From Rhizobium indicum (lineage in GTDB: Bacteria > Pseudomonadota > Alphaproteobacteria > Rhizobiales > Rhizobiaceae), in NCBI RefSeq assembly GCF_005862305.2, contig NZ_CP054021.1:2170001-2234000 (forward strand): 64,000 nucleotides of DNA, in the 5' to 3' direction. Below are positions 33,981 through 43,995 of this stretch, piece after piece. A model generated the notes under the pieces. It saw only the letters and a list, made by a program, of their open reading frames with translations, did no database searches and had not been told where the DNA came from. The translations under genes and the position numbers were made by a program. How positions within the stretch are numbered: the first letter of the stretch is position 1; every line of letters begins with the position of its first letter.

Positions 33981-35501
33981 TCACTTTTCAATATGCGTCC
34001 GGCTGCGGTAATCCTCCAGCGAAACCGGGCGATCGGGGATCTCGATGCGGAACTGGGTGCCGACCGTCGGTTTTTCCACCAGCGCGATCGTGCCGCCATG
34101 GGCGAGCACCAGCTCGCGGGCGATGGTGAGGCCAAGGCCGGTGCCGCCGGAGCGGGCGGAGCCGCGGAAGGCAGCAAAAAGGTTCTGGCGCGCCTTCAGC
34201 GGCATGCCGGGCCCGGTATCATCCACGGTGATGTTGACGACGCTGCCGACGCGCTGGGCGGAAACGGTGATGCGCCTGACGGAGCCTGGGCCGCCCTCGC
34301 CCGGCGACGTCAGCGCCTGCAGCGCGTTGCGGCAGAGATTGTGGATGACGCGGAAAAGCTGCTCGCTATCGGCATCGACCTCAAGCTCGGCGCCGATCTG
34401 CTCTGCGAATTCGATGCCGCTTTGCGGATCGATCGCCAGCATGTCCTTGACGTCCTGGGTCAGTTCCAACAGGCGGATATGGCGGCGGCGCGGCGCGGAT
34501 TCACTCGCCTTGCCGTAGGACAGCACCTCGGTGGTATAACCGACGGCGCGGTCGATGGTGCGCAGCAGTTTCGGGGCAAAGCTTTTCACCATCGGATCAT
34601 CGACATCGACCAGCCGGTCCGACATCAGCTGCGCAGACGCCAGGATATTGCGCATGTCGTGATTGATCTTGGAGACGGCGAGGCCGAGAGCGGCCAGGTT
34701 CTTCTGCTGCTTCAGCGTCTTCTGCAGCTCCATCTGCATCGAGGTGAGATTGCGGCCGGCGACCGCCAGTTCGTCGCGGCCGCCATCGCCGATATAGATA
34801 TGGGCCGGGTTGTCAGGATCGGAGGAGAATTGCTGCATGCTGCCGGTCAGCCGGCGGATCGGGCCGATGAGGATGCGGTTGATCGCAAAGAAGATCAGCG
34901 TCGCCGTGAACAGCGAGATCAGCACCGACAGCAAGAGGACGTTGCGGGAATAGACGAACATCGCCCTGCGCAGCGGCCTGTCCTTCATCACCACCTCGAC
35001 GCCGGTGTTGGTTTCGCCGACGGGGCCATAGACGCGGATTATCCTGCTGCCGCCGAAGACCAGCGTATCGAGTGCGTCGCGTATCGCCGTTACCGGCGGC
35101 ACGTCAGTGAGATCATAGGCTTCATCGACGGAGGCCGGCATGTCGGTCGTCGCCAGCAGCCGCGAGGTGCCGTCCTTGCGCAGCACGATCGCCTTGGTGC
35201 CGGTCGCCTCCAGCGTCTCCTTCTGCAGCGCGCGCGGCAGCTCGACCGGCTGCAGCCCATCGATGACGATGGCGGCGGCAGCGGCGGTGTTCAGCCTGTC
35301 CTGCAGCCAGCGCACGCGCATGCTGGCGACCGAGGGAAAGAAGATCAGGATTTCGGCCAGCATGATAAAGAAGACGGTGAGCCAGAGCAGCTTGCCGGAG
35401 AGGCCGCCGAACATACGGGCAGGCGGGCACGGCGCCCTTACGGCCTCGCCGGCCGCCGGGTTTTCCGCCGAAGGATTGTCGGCCTGGTCTCTCATCGGCA
35501 T
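33981..35501 (-). CDS. Membrane sensor histidine kinase
   Basis: This 506-residue kinase has one N-terminal membrane span (about residues 36-56; LLWLTVFFIMLAEILIFF), a periplasmic sensor of about 130 residues and a second span (VLLLSVLISLFTATLIFFAI). A HAMP-like linker (RILIGPIRRLTGSM) and a kinase core follow. The H box is SKINHDMRNILA, the N box HNLCRNALQAL, G1 DDTGPGM and G2 GGTGLGLT. No response regulator gene is adjacent, so it is an orphan kinase here. The first ATG at 35501 and the MRD start two codons later are both possible. Confidence 0.88.
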   Translation of the reverse strand: MPMRDQADNPSAENPAAGEAVRAPCPPARMFGGLSGKLLWLTVFFIMLAEILIFFPSVASMRVRWLQDRLNTAAAAAIVIDGLQPVELPRALQKETLEATGTKAIVLRKDGTSRLLATTDMPASVDEAYDLTDVPPVTAIRDALDTLVFGGSRIIRVYGPVGETNTGVEVVMKDRPLRRAMFVYSRNVLLLSVLISLFTATLIFFAINRILIGPIRRLTGSMQQFSSDPDNPAHIYIGDGGRDELAVAGRNLTSMQMELQKTLKQQKNLAALGLAVSKINHDMRNILASAQLMSDRLVDVDDPMVKSFAPKLLRTIDRAVGYTTEVLSYGKASESAPRRRHIRLLELTQDVKDMLAIDPQSGIEFAEQIGAELEVDADSEQLFRVIHNLCRNALQALTSPGEGGPGSVRRITVSAQRVGSVVNITVDDTGPGMPLKARQNLFAAFRGSARSGGTGLGLTIARELVLAHGGTIALVEKPTVGTQFRIEIPDRPVSLEDYRSRTHIEK

Positions 35502-35613
35502 TCTCGTCTCGCCCGATCGGCAGCACCCAGGCCGCCCTTACCGTTGAGCTCTATATTAGACCAAGATGCTCCGCTTTCAAATCTTTGCGAGCAGCGTCAT
35601 GTCGTCACAAAGA

Positions 35614-35635
35614 AACGCCGCCCGGAGGCGGCGTT
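35614..35635 (-). terminator. Terminator downstream of the chemoreceptor gene
   Basis: AACGCCGCC / GGCGGCGTT hairpin with a 4-base loop; on the minus strand it is followed by TCTTTG. It lies 85 bases past the MCP stop, with the GCAATTCC repeat in between. Confidence 0.65.
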
Positions 35636-35666
35636 AGAGTGGCGTGACTCGAGTCTTTTATTTTAC

Positions 35667-35711
35667 GCAATTCCGGACAGAAAATCGCTTTCACACTTTT
35701 CCTGGAATTGC
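35667..35711. repeat. GCAATTCC...GGAATTGC palindromic repeat, copy B
   Basis: Same element as at 17084 and 43913: arms GCAATTCC and GGAATTGC around GGACAGAAAATCGCT and CACTTTTCCT. It sits just after the MCP stop codon, before the terminator. Confidence 0.82.
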
Positions 35712-35719
35712 TCTGAGGA

Positions 35720-37717
35720 TCAAAACTCTTCCCAGCTCTGCTCGGCTGCGGCCGCATTGCCGCCGAAGGCGCGGGCGACCTTGGCAATCGCCCGGCGGGC
35801 GGGCGAGGCAACCGGTCTTTGCGGCTCGTGGCGGACGAGCGCCACGGGTGCCGGCGCATCATCCGGCAGTTTGAAGCGGGCAATGAGGCGCACCAGTCCA
35901 CCAGCTTCGGCCGACAGCCTGTGCGTGGCGGCGGAGGTCTCTTCCACCATTGCCGCATTCTGCTGTGTCACCTGATCCATCTGGTTGACGGCGGTATTGA
36001 CTTCCTTGAGGCCGGTCGACTGTTCGGTCGCAGCCGTCGCGATCGAATGGATATGATCGTTGATGGCAATGACGCGGGTGCCGATTTCGGCCAGCGCCTC
36101 GCCGGTCGCCTGGACCAGCTTGACGCCAACCTGCACCTCGTTGCCCGATTTGGTGATCAGCGCCTTGATGTCCTTGGCAGCCGTTGCCGAACGCTGGGCG
36201 AGTTCGCGCACTTCCTGCGCGACCACCGCGAAGCCCTTTCCGGCATCGCCGGCGCGTGCCGCCTCGACGCCGGCATTCAGCGCCAAGAGGTTGGTCTGGA
36301 AGGCGATCTCATCGATGACGTTGATGATCTGGCTGATTTCGCGCGAGGCCTGCTCGATCCGGCCCATGGCCTCGACGGCATTGCCCACGACGACACCGGA
36401 GCGGCCGGCATTCTCCTTGGCTTCGGACACCATGATGGTGGCTTCATGCGCCCGCTCGGTGGAATTCTGGACGACGGCGGTGATCTCGTCGAGTGCTGCC
36501 GAGGTCTCTTCGAGGGCGGCTGCCTGCTGCTCGGTGCGCTTCGACAGGTCGTCGCTGGCATTGCGCAGCTCGGCGGTGTTGCCGTTCATCGCTTCCGTCG
36601 TCTCGCGCACTTCGCGCATCGTCGCCTGCAGGGTGACAAAGGTATTGTTGACGTTCTGCTGCAGCTCGGCGAAGGCGCCCTGGAAGTTGCCGCTCATCGT
36701 CTGGGTGAGGTCGCCTTCGGCAAGGCTTGCGATGACGCGGCGGGTCTCACCGATGCCGGCATCGACGCTCGACAGCAGCATGTTGATGTTGCCGGCGAAC
36801 TGATTGAGGTTATCGTCCTCGTAGTCCTTGCTGATGCGGTGGCCGAAATCGCCGGCTGCTGCCGCTGCCACGACGACAGACATGCTCGACTGCAGGTCGT
36901 CGCTCTTGGCGCGCATCGCCGCCTCCTGGGCGTTCAGGCGCTTGACGGCAAGGCCGTTCGCCTTGAAGACCGCTACCGCTGCGGCCATCTCGCCGATTTC
37001 ATCCGGACGGCCGGCAAAGGGGACCTCGGCGTCGAAATTGCCGTCGGCAACTTCCTTGATCGCATGGGTGACGCGCTTGATCGGGCGGCTGAGATGGCTG
37101 GTGCCGATATAGAAGCCCATGCCGACGCCGACCGCGATGCCGATGCCGGTGATGCTGAGCACAAGCATCAGCACCCAGGAGCGGAAGCTCTCGATCTCGG
37201 CGTTGACGGTCTCCAGCGCTGCCTTGTCGATGGCGACGACGGCATCGATTTCCGCCTGGAACGCCTTGCGGTTGGCGCGGTTGGCGTCATTGTTGCCTTG
37301 TTGGCCGGCGGCTTCGGGGCCGACTTCCGTGCCGAGGCGGGCCGTTTCCGTGCGGAAGGTGCGGAATTCCGCGGCGCGCGCGACAAGCTTGGCAAAATCG
37401 TCCTTTTCATCCTCGGGAACGAGCGGCGCCCAGCCCGAGATGACCTTGTCGATCTCGTCGAGGCCGGCCAGCAAGCCCTTGGCGAAGTTCGGCGTATCCT
37501 TGATCGTTTTGGCGGCATAGATACCGCGCGATTCCATGACCACGGCGGTGACGAAACGATTGAGGCGTTCGCCGGCATAGGCGCGGCTGGCGGCCTGCTC
37601 GTAAGCCGTCAGGTTGCGACTGTATTCGTGCATGGCGGACAATGCCGTCGCACCGATCAGAAGTGCGACCGCGCCCATCACGCAAACCAGCAGATTAATT
37701 TTGCCCCGGATCTTCAA
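35720..37717 (-). CDS. Methyl-accepting chemotaxis protein
   Basis: This 665-residue chemoreceptor has an N-terminal membrane span ([18 protein letters not shown]), a periplasmic four-helix-like region to about residue 190, and a second span ([21 protein letters not shown]). HAMP units follow ([21 protein letters not shown]), then the signalling domain with the hairpin tip [23 protein letters not shown] (shortened here: [18 protein letters not shown]). The C-terminus ends SWEEF, like the pentapeptide that tethers CheR/CheB. The start codon is TTG at 37717 with AGGAG eight bases upstream. The ligand is unknown. Confidence 0.93.
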   Translation of the reverse strand: MKIRGKINLLVCVMGAVALLIGATALSAMHEYSRNLTAYEQAASRAYAGERLNRFVTAVVMESRGIYAAKTIKDTPNFAKGLLAGLDEIDKVISGWAPLVPEDEKDDFAKLVARAAEFRTFRTETARLGTEVGPEAAGQQGNNDANRANRKAFQAEIDAVVAIDKAALETVNAEIESFRSWVLMLVLSITGIGIAVGVGMGFYIGTSHLSRPIKRVTHAIKEVADGNFDAEVPFAGRPDEIGEMAAAVAVFKANGLAVKRLNAQEAAMRAKSDDLQSSMSVVVAAAAAGDFGHRISKDYEDDNLNQFAGNINMLLSSVDAGIGETRRVIASLAEGDLTQTMSGNFQGAFAELQQNVNNTFVTLQATMREVRETTEAMNGNTAELRNASDDLSKRTEQQAAALEETSAALDEITAVVQNSTERAHEATIMVSEAKENAGRSGVVVGNAVEAMGRIEQASREISQIINVIDEIAFQTNLLALNAGVEAARAGDAGKGFAVVAQEVRELAQRSATAAKDIKALITKSGNEVQVGVKLVQATGEALAEIGTRVIAINDHIHSIATAATEQSTGLKEVNTAVNQMDQVTQQNAAMVEETSAATHRLSAEAGGLVRLIARFKLPDDAPAPVALVRHEPQRPVASPARRAIAKVARAFGGNAAAAEQSWEEF

Positions 37718-38137
37718 TGCAATGCTCCTAGCTACGCCACTGCCTGGAAAGCAAATTCCCAGTCGATACGTTGAATATCGGCGAAATTTATTAAAGTTAG
37801 ATTTCTAATATTTACGATTATGGCTTCGGAATTGATCCATGCCGAATACGGTCGGGCGGCGTAAACGCCTGAAAACCGGGGCGATCGATCTGCCGCGGCG
37901 CAAAATTACAACCACTCGGGGCAGGCCTCATTTCTTAACACCAGAGTGCGAAATTACTTTCGTGACCGGCAGCGCAGAGCGAAATTATCCGGCATAATTG
38001 ACTTTTACAGGCTTCATCCTTATAAGCCCGCGCACGTTCGGTCACTCAAGCCTTTCATGGCCCCGCCCGTTCGAAAAACAACGCTCCTTGCATTATGCAA
38101 ATTCAAGAAGGGCCGCACTCCGCGGTGTTTAAAATAA
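37718..38137. other. Gap before rpmH, holds its promoter
   Basis: AT-richer than the flanks, about 420 bases, no gene. It contains the sigma-70 promoter at 37998-38026 and a roughly 105-base leader before rpmH. I see no attenuator hairpin with a T run. Confidence 0.55.
37998..38026 (+). promoter_or_regulatory. Sigma-70 promoter of rpmH
   Basis: TTGACT at 37998-38003, a 17-base spacer and TATAAG at 38021-38026, close to the alphaproteobacterial housekeeping consensus and placed about 112 bases before the rpmH ATG. Confidence 0.65.
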
Positions 38138-38272
38138 ATGAAGCGTACCTACCAACCATCCAAGCTTGTTCGCAAGCGTCGCCACGGTTTCCGTGCCCGC
38201 ATGTCCACGAAGGGTGGCCGCAAGGTCATCGCAGCCCGCCGCGCGCAGGGCCGCAATCGTCTGTCGGCGTAA
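38138..38272 (+). CDS. rpmH: 50S ribosomal protein L34
   Basis: This 44-residue, very basic protein [16 protein letters not shown]... ending AQGRNRLSA matches L34 along its whole length. It opens the rpmH-rnpA-yidC-engB cluster. The gene is too short for a typical length cut-off and is easily missed. L34 packs into domain III of 23S rRNA in the large subunit. Confidence 0.98.
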   Translation: MKRTYQPSKLVRKRRHGFRARMSTKGGRKVIAARRAQGRNRLSA

Positions 38273-38292
38273 GCCGGGTTGCCCGGTAAGAG

Positions 38293-38694
38293 ATGGCGGG
38301 CGAATTGACGATCAGTGATAAGAAACACACTGTCGGGCGGCTGAAGAGCCGCCCGCAGTTTCTTGCCGCGCGCGAGGGCGAAAAACGCCGGGGCGGCTTC
38401 TTCCTTCTCGAAGTCCTCGACCGGAAGGAACCCGACAGCCAGGCACGCGTCGGTTTTACAGTCACCAAAAAACATGGCAACGCGGTCGAACGGAACCGTA
38501 TGCGCCGCCGCCTGAAAGAGGCGGTGCGGCTTCATGCGGGGTTTGCAATGCAGCCCGGACACGACTATGTGGTTGTCGCGCGCAGGGACGTGCTTGACGC
38601 GTCCTTCCAGGAATTGGCCGCGGAACTGAAATCCCGCGTGGAAACCAGGCCGAAACATCGGCGCTCCGGAGACGGACGCCCCAGGAACGTATGA
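38293..38694 (+). CDS. rnpA: Ribonuclease P protein component
   Basis: This 133-residue basic protein binds RNase P RNA and helps it process tRNA 5' ends. It has the conserved [26 protein letters not shown] (shortened: [18 protein letters not shown]), the RNR motif of the family. It lies 20 bases after rpmH and its stop overlaps the yidC start. The N-terminus is somewhat longer than in E. coli. Confidence 0.95.
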   Translation: MAGELTISDKKHTVGRLKSRPQFLAAREGEKRRGGFFLLEVLDRKEPDSQARVGFTVTKKHGNAVERNRMRRRLKEAVRLHAGFAMQPGHDYVVVARRDVLDASFQELAAELKSRVETRPKHRRSGDGRPRNV

Positions 38695-40487
38695 TGGAAA
38701 ACAACCGCAATTATTTCATTGCGATCGCTCTCTCGGTGCTGATCGTCCTCGGCTGGCAGTTTCTCTATATGAACCCGCGCATCGAGGCCCAGCGCAAGGC
38801 GCAGGAAGCTCAGAAGGCGCAGCAGCAGACCGAGCAGGTGCAGCAGCCCGCAGCAGGCGGTCAGGCACCGGCCCAGACGAGCGGCGCTGCCCCTTCCGGC
38901 CAGGCGGCCGCGACGGCGACGCTCGAGCAGGCGTTGGCAAAGACCCCGCGCGTCGTCATCGATACGCCGGCACTTTCCGGCTCGATCAACCTTGCCGGCG
39001 CCCGTCTCGACGATCTGAAGCTCAAGGGCTATCACGAGACCGTCGACGACTCGAGCCCGATCATCACGCTGTTCAGCCCGGCGGAAACCAAGGACGGCTA
39101 TTTCACCGAACTCGGCTATATCGGCAGCGACGCGACGGGCAGCGTTCCGGGTCCCTCGACGCTCTGGACCGCACCTGAGGGCGCCAAGCTCACCGAAAAG
39201 ACGCCGGTGACGCTTTCCTATACCAATGACAAGGGCCTGACCTTCACCCGCACCATTTCCGTCGACGAACGCTACATGTTCACCGTCGCCGACAAGATCG
39301 AAAACACAGGCCAGGCGCCCGCTGCGCTGTCTTCCTACGGCCGCGTGACGCGTTACAACAAGCCGACGACGCCGTCCGTCTACGTCCTGCATGAAGGCTT
39401 CATCGGCGTGATCGGCGATGACGGCCTGATCGAAACCAAATATAGCGCCGTCGAGAAGGAAGCCGTGGCACCGGCGAAATCCACCGGCGGCTGGCTTGGC
39501 ATCACCGACAAATATTGGGCGGCGACAATCGTTCCGCCGCAGAGTGCCGCCTATGAGGCGCATTTCTCCTATTTCGCCGATGGCCAGCCGCGCTATCAGG
39601 CCGACTACAAGGACGATGCCTTCACCGTTGCGCCGGGCCAATCGATCGAGCTGAAGAACCTCGTCTTCGCCGGCGCCAAGGAAGTGCCTGTTATCGACGG
39701 TTATGAGGCCAGCTATTCGATCCCGAAGTTCGACCGGCTGATCGACTGGGGCTGGTTCTATTTCATCACCAAGCCGATGTTCAAGCTGATGGACTTCTTC
39801 TTCCGCTACTTCGGCAATTTCGGCGTGGCGATCCTGTGCACCACCATCGTCGTCAAGGCTCTGTTCTTCCCGCTCGCCAGCAAGCAGTACGCTTCGATGG
39901 CGAACATGAAGCGCATGCAGCCGAAGATGGAGGAACTGAAGGCGAAATTCGCCGACGACCGCATGGGGCTGCAGCAGGCAACGATGCAGCTCTACAAGGA
40001 AGAAAAGATCAACCCGATCGCCGGCTGCTGGCCGGTGGCGCTTCAGATCCCGATCTTCTTCTCGCTCTACAAGGTGATCTACATCACCATCGAAATGCGG
40101 CACGCACCCTTCTTCGGCTGGATCAAGGACCTTTCGGCGCCCGATCCGACGACGATCGTCAATCTGTTCGGCCTGCTGCCTTTCGAGGGGCCGACGCTGC
40201 TGCACCTCGGCGTCTGGCCGCTGATCATGGGCGTCACCATGTTCGTGCAGATGCGCATGAACCCGACGCCGCCCGATCCGACACAGGCGATGATCTTCAA
40301 CTGGATGCCGCTGGTGTTCATGTTCATGCTGGCAAGCTTCCCGGCCGGCCTGGTCATCTACTGGGCCTGGAACAACACGCTCTCGGTGGCGCAGCAGGGG
40401 CTGATCATGAAGCGCCACGGCGTCAAGGTCGAACTCTTCGACAATCTGAAGGGTCTGTTCCGACGAAAAGAAGCGCCGTCGAAATGA
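38691..40487 (+). CDS. yidC: Membrane protein insertase YidC
   Basis: This 598-residue inner-membrane insertase/chaperone has an N-terminal span ([19 protein letters not shown]) and a large Gln/Ala/Pro linker plus periplasmic domain (residues about 30-350). The conserved core of five spans follows ([21 protein letters not shown], shortened; [47 protein letters not shown]). It inserts small membrane proteins with or without Sec. The start overlaps rnpA by 4 bases. Confidence 0.97.
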   Translation: MMENNRNYFIAIALSVLIVLGWQFLYMNPRIEAQRKAQEAQKAQQQTEQVQQPAAGGQAPAQTSGAAPSGQAAATATLEQALAKTPRVVIDTPALSGSINLAGARLDDLKLKGYHETVDDSSPIITLFSPAETKDGYFTELGYIGSDATGSVPGPSTLWTAPEGAKLTEKTPVTLSYTNDKGLTFTRTISVDERYMFTVADKIENTGQAPAALSSYGRVTRYNKPTTPSVYVLHEGFIGVIGDDGLIETKYSAVEKEAVAPAKSTGGWLGITDKYWAATIVPPQSAAYEAHFSYFADGQPRYQADYKDDAFTVAPGQSIELKNLVFAGAKEVPVIDGYEASYSIPKFDRLIDWGWFYFITKPMFKLMDFFFRYFGNFGVAILCTTIVVKALFFPLASKQYASMANMKRMQPKMEELKAKFADDRMGLQQATMQLYKEEKINPIAGCWPVALQIPIFFSLYKVIYITIEMRHAPFFGWIKDLSAPDPTTIVNLFGLLPFEGPTLLHLGVWPLIMGVTMFVQMRMNPTPPDPTQAMIFNWMPLVFMFMLASFPAGLVIYWAWNNTLSVAQQGLIMKRHGVKVELFDNLKGLFRRKEAPSK

Positions 40488-40496
40488 CGCTTGCCA

Positions 40497-40520
40497 AGCC
40501 CCGCTCCGGCGGGGCTTTTC
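40497..40520 (+). terminator. Terminator after yidC
   Basis: AGCCCCGC-TCCG-GCGGGGCT followed by TTTC, directly past the yidC stop at 40487. Confidence 0.75.
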
Positions 40521-40640
40521 ATTTCCGGGTGGCGGACGAAGGACACAAGGCATGCCGCGCAGGCGCCTGAAAAGCTTGACATCCGCCCGCAAAACCATGA
40601 AGCCCGGTAAAAGACCCAACCCAGAGATTGCAGAGCCCGC

Positions 40641-41294
40641 ATGCCCGAAACCGAAAAGCCGCTCTTCGGCCACCCATGGATCTTCATCCGCGGCGTGCCG
40701 TCCCTGAACTTCCTGCCGCCGGAAGGGCCGCTGGAAGTGGCCTTTGCCGGTCGCTCTAATGTCGGTAAATCCTCGCTGATCAATGCGCTGGTCGGCCAGA
40801 AGGGCCTGGCGCGCACCTCGAACACGCCCGGACGCACGCAGGAACTCAATTATTTCGTGCCGGACGGTTATTCCGGCGAAGGCCAAGACCTGCCGCCGAC
40901 GGCGATCGTCGACATGCCGGGTTATGGTTATGCGCAGGCACCGAAGGAGCAGGTCGACAAGTGGACCAAGCTCGTCTTCGATTATCTGCGCGGCCGCGCG
41001 ACGCTGAAGCGCGTCTATGTGCTGATCGACAGCCGCCACGGCATCAAGAAGAACGACGACGATGTGCTTGATCTGCTCGACAAGGCCGCCGTCTCCTACC
41101 AGATCGTGCTGACCAAGACCGACAAGATCAAGGCGGCTGGCGTGCCGAAGCTCATTGCCGAAACGGCGGAAAAGATCCGCAAGCGCCCGGCCGCCTATCC
41201 CGGCGTGCTGTCCACCTCGTCCGAAAAGGGCGACGGGCTGGACGAACTGCGCCAGGCGATCGCCGAAACCGTCGGCATCGCCCGCTGGAAGTAG
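40641..41294 (+). CDS. engB: Ribosome biogenesis GTPase EngB/YsxC
   Basis: This 217-residue TRAFAC GTPase acts in late large-subunit assembly. G1 is GRSNVGKSS, the switch area is [15 protein letters not shown]3 is DMPGYGYA and G4 is LTKTDK. The start at 40641 follows the yidC terminator, so it has its own promoter or reads through. In other rhizobia argB follows closely; here about 4.8 kb of accessory genes separate the two. Confidence 0.95.
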   Translation: MPETEKPLFGHPWIFIRGVPSLNFLPPEGPLEVAFAGRSNVGKSSLINALVGQKGLARTSNTPGRTQELNYFVPDGYSGEGQDLPPTAIVDMPGYGYAQAPKEQVDKWTKLVFDYLRGRATLKRVYVLIDSRHGIKKNDDDVLDLLDKAAVSYQIVLTKTDKIKAAGVPKLIAETAEKIRKRPAAYPGVLSTSSEKGDGLDELRQAIAETVGIARWK

Positions 41295-41387
41295 AGGGCG
41301 TAAGCGGCCCGGACGCGGCGACCTGTCTGGTGTAAAGGCCTCCGCGACACCTCAAAGTTGAATATGTTTCCAATTGAAAACTAAAGG

Positions 41388-41416
41388 TTGACGATGCAAG
41401 CTCGATGAGCTAGACA
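41388..41416 (+). promoter_or_regulatory. Promoter of the cold-shock gene
   Basis: TTGACG at 41388-41393, 17-base spacer, TAGACA at 41411-41416. It predicts a leader of about 140 bases before the cold-shock ATG, as is common for csp mRNAs. Confidence 0.5.
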
Positions 41417-41561
41417 TCGATCATCGAATTTTGCTTGCTGGCTTGGTTATCGCGCGATTGGCACCGCGCTCTGAACGAACTTCCTTTCAAAAATCGCTAT
41501 CACCATCCGCATCGCCTTGGCGTTGCGGTTCTTCAATATTGCTATGAAAGGGTTCATCATC

Positions 41562-41771
41562 ATGGCCACTGGCACCGTTAAATGGTTCAATTCCACCAAA
41601 GGCTTCGGCTTCATTCAGCCTGATAATGGCGGCGACGACGCCTTCGTTCACATCTCCGCCGTCGAGCGCGCCGGAATGCGCGAACTCGTCGAAGGCCAGA
41701 AGATTGGCTTCGACCTCGAGCGTGACAACAAGTCGGGCAAGATGTCCGCTTGCAATCTCCAGAACGCTTAA
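41562..41771 (+). CDS. cspA: Cold-shock protein (CspA family)
   Basis: This 69-residue single cold-shock domain has both RNA-binding motifs: KGFGFIQ (RNP1) and DAFVHIS (RNP2). [10 protein letters not shown] is the usual start; an in-frame ATG 15 codons earlier is rejected for length. A Rho-independent terminator follows. It binds single-stranded nucleic acid and works as an RNA chaperone at low temperature. Many csp paralogues exist in rhizobia. Confidence 0.95.
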   Translation: MATGTVKWFNSTKGFGFIQPDNGGDDAFVHISAVERAGMRELVEGQKIGFDLERDNKSGKMSACNLQNA

Positions 41772-41833
41772 ATCGGTATCGCTTCCCTTTGACCACGGAT
41801 GTACTGGCACTGCCGGAAGCACGTTATCAATCC

Positions 41834-41862
41834 AAGGCCAGGCAATTTGCCTGGCCTTTTTT
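41834..41862 (+). terminator. Rho-independent terminator of the cold-shock gene
   Basis: AAGGCCAGGCA-ATT-TGCCTGGCCTT stem followed by TTTTTT; 63 bases past the csp stop. Confidence 0.9.
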
Positions 41863-41903
41863 GTTTTCGCTCGCGCGTCGAGCCCATCCGTATCGGAGCC
41901 AAC

Positions 41904-42128
41904 ATGACAGAGACATACAGCAAATCTCGACAGCGGGCGGAGATTGCCTTCGGCAACGTCCAGACCCAGTTCTTCGCGAAGAACCAGGCGGCCGAAGAGC
42001 TCGAATCCGACGCCCAATCGCAACAGGCAAAGACGTTGCGGCTTCGGGAGGCCCGGCTTGCCAGGGAACAGAGTGACCGGGTGTCGGCAACCTCTGCCCT
42101 CGTTGCGAAACGCGCCAGGGCCCGCTGA
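41904..42128 (+). CDS. Small hypothetical protein
   Basis: This 74-residue, highly charged protein (MTETYSKSRQRAEIAFG, later AKTLRLREARLAREQSDR) is Arg/Glu/Gln-rich, probably helical, with no signal peptide. CGGAGCC precedes the ATG at 41904. It lies right after the csp terminator and is possibly part of a rhizobial family found beside csp genes. The function is unknown. Confidence 0.6.
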   Translation: MTETYSKSRQRAEIAFGNVQTQFFAKNQAAEELESDAQSQQAKTLRLREARLAREQSDRVSATSALVAKRARAR

Positions 42129-42249
42129 GATCACAACCCGATCGCCAAGCCTCGAGATTTAAAACGCGTCTGAATCGACGGGCTTGCAGATCGCTCGCTG
42201 CAGCATGGGCGAAGGCGTGCTGACATTCACTCGCATCAAGGAAGCATCA

Positions 42250-42525
42250 ATGGCAGAGACTCCGCAGGAACTTCAGTCGATCAATACTGCCTGGCAGATC
42301 GCCATTCAGGAAATTCTGCGCATGGTGATCAGAGACATGTATCACGGCGGCGGCGAGGCTTCGTTCAAGACGCATATCAAGCGTATCGAAGAAGCGGCCG
42401 TCGACAGTATTTACACGGATTTGCGGCTGCGCGGGACTGATGAATGGACGGAAGTGCTGGTCAAGGAAAGGGCGAGCAATTTCGTTACGACCCTGCTGAC
42501 GTCATTTACCTATGACCGGGCTTAA
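42250..42525 (+). CDS. Small hypothetical protein
   Basis: This 91-residue soluble protein (MAETPQELQSINTAWQIAIQ..., RDMYHGGGEASFKTHIKRIEEAA) looks helical. AAGGAAG lies just before the ATG at 42250, so I reject an earlier in-frame ATG at 42184. It is followed by a histidine kinase gene 122 bases on. No family recognised. Confidence 0.6.
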   Translation: MAETPQELQSINTAWQIAIQEILRMVIRDMYHGGGEASFKTHIKRIEEAAVDSIYTDLRLRGTDEWTEVLVKERASNFVTTLLTSFTYDRA

Positions 42526-42646
42526 ATCACCCTGTGGCAGGAAATCGATGGACGTGCCGCCGATCAACGCTTGCGTCCCAGCAGTTTTTAAAGCAACCCT
42601 AGTTCTCCTGCTGTGCGGGAAAAGCCGCGTCCAAGAGTAATATTTG

Positions 42647-43723
42647 ATGACCGATAGCAAAGACCAGCCGATTTCGCCGGAAGGCGTCGGCAACTTGCCC
42701 CATCTTGCCGAAGCCCTTGATGACGACCGGTTTCGACACTTTCTCGATCATGTGCCATTCGCGGTGGCTGTCTCAGAACTCGGTGGCGACGAGCCGCTGG
42801 TTTATGTCAATCTCGAATTCGAACGGCTGACGGCGCTTGAGGCAACCGAGGTCCAGGGAAAACCCTGGCCGGAAATTAAATTGAACTCCACCGCCGTCTC
42901 CGGAGAGGTGCCGCTCACAGCCGCGGTGACCTCTGCGGAAGAGTATGTTGGTGCCTTCTCGCTCGCCGCCGAACCCGAGAGCACCGTCATTATCGATGTT
43001 TGGTCGAATACGATCGTCGACGATGATGACACCCCACTCTTCCGATTGGTGGCCTTTGCTGCCCGCAATGAGGCGACGGCCGCTGAGAGCTTCAGCGAAC
43101 TGCTGACGGAGAAAGATGTCCTTCTGCGGGAACTACAGCATCGCGTGAAGAACAATCTTCAGATGATCACGGCGCTCATCCGAATGGAGGCGCGCAATGC
43201 TCAACAGAATGAGGAAAGCGAAAGGTTTGCACGGCTTGCCGGGCGGATTGAAGCCTTGGCCCTGCTCTATCGCTCGCTGTCAGACGAAGAGAAAGGCGCC
43301 ACAGTCGATCTTGGTACCTATGTCAGCCAGATTGCCGCCTCGGTGATGGCGGCCCATGCCGTGGAAGGGATCCGGCTGGACATGAAGGTCGATACCTGGC
43401 CGGTTTCGGTCGATGTCGCCATGCCGGCCGGCCTCGTCATCAACGAACTCCTCACCAATACGCTGAAGCATGCCTTCTTGGGGCGCGATGGCGGCGAAAT
43501 CACGCTCCGCTGTGTCGTCAGCGATACCGGGTGCAGGATCACCGTTGCTGATAACGGGGTCGGTCTTCCCCAGGATGTGACCTGGCCGCAGCCGGGAAAG
43601 CTGAGCGCGATGATCGTACAGTCGCTGAAACAGAATGCCCGCGCCGAGGTTGAAGTAAGCTCATCCCCTGACACCGGCATGAGTGTTTCCCTCGTCTTCC
43701 CGAGAGCTGAAGTGGCCCAATAG
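42647..43723 (+). CDS. PAS sensor histidine kinase of the HisKA_2 type
   Basis: This 358-residue soluble kinase has an N-terminal PAS domain (about 28-140; FLDHVPFAVAVSEL, VYVNLEFERLTAL). It lacks the cysteine motif of LOV photoreceptors. The kinase belongs to the HisKA_2 group common in alphaproteobacteria: ELQHRVKNNLQMITALIR carries the phospho-His; NELLTNTLKHAF is the N box and DNGVGLP the G1 box. Such kinases often feed the PhyR general stress pathway, but no PhyR or NepR gene is near. The start is the ATG at 42647. Confidence 0.87.
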   Translation: MTDSKDQPISPEGVGNLPHLAEALDDDRFRHFLDHVPFAVAVSELGGDEPLVYVNLEFERLTALEATEVQGKPWPEIKLNSTAVSGEVPLTAAVTSAEEYVGAFSLAAEPESTVIIDVWSNTIVDDDDTPLFRLVAFAARNEATAAESFSELLTEKDVLLRELQHRVKNNLQMITALIRMEARNAQQNEESERFARLAGRIEALALLYRSLSDEEKGATVDLGTYVSQIAASVMAAHAVEGIRLDMKVDTWPVSVDVAMPAGLVINELLTNTLKHAFLGRDGGEITLRCVVSDTGCRITVADNGVGLPQDVTWPQPGKLSAMIVQSLKQNARAEVEVSSSPDTGMSVSLVFPRAEVAQ

Positions 43724-43729
43724 AGCGCC

Positions 43730-43823
43730 GCGCGTCTTTTCAGACGCGCTAGGGACGCTCTATCACTTTGAATCTGCGCGTAATCCTTTCCGAAAATCGA
43801 TTCCGATTTTCGGGGTTATGCGC
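43730..43823. repeat. Rhizobial intergenic repeat with two hairpins
   Basis: Directly after the kinase stop: hairpin GCGCGTC-TTTTCA-GACGCGC (43730-43749), then ACGCTCTATCACTTTGAAT and hairpin CGAAAATCG-ATTC-CGATTTTCG inside GCGCGTAATCC...GGTTATGCGC. This composite is a recurrent rhizobial intergenic sequence and may act as terminator for the kinase gene. Confidence 0.65.
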
Positions 43824-43912
43824 TAGCCACCTCATCAATTGTGTTTGGGGCGCCCTTAGAGCGGTTCAGCTTTTTATGGAAGCGCAGAACCGCTCTAACC
43901 TTTTGTTTTTGC

Positions 43913-43956
43913 GCAATTCCGGACGGAAAACCGCTCTGCACTTTTCCTGGAATTGC
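43913..43956. repeat. GCAATTCC...GGAATTGC palindromic repeat, copy C
   Basis: Third full copy, arms GCAATTCC and GGAATTGC, with GGACGGAAAACCGCT and CACTTTTCCT inside. Upstream flank GAGCGGTTC...GAACCGCTC forms a further inverted repeat, so two palindromic units are joined here. Confidence 0.82.
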
Positions 43957-43995
43957 TCTAGGAGCGCCCCAATGCATCTGCCGATACGAGCGGGC

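Noticed and set aside
33993..37774. Two very long plus-strand open frames over the kinase and the MCP
   Set aside because: Mirror images of recognised minus-strand genes; no ribosome site or motif.
38565..41039. An 824-codon minus-strand open frame over rnpA, yidC and engB
   Set aside because: Antisense to three conserved genes; composition typical of GC-rich antisense reading.
42647..43723. LOV photoreceptor kinase
   Set aside because: PAS domain lacks the flavin-binding cysteine motif.
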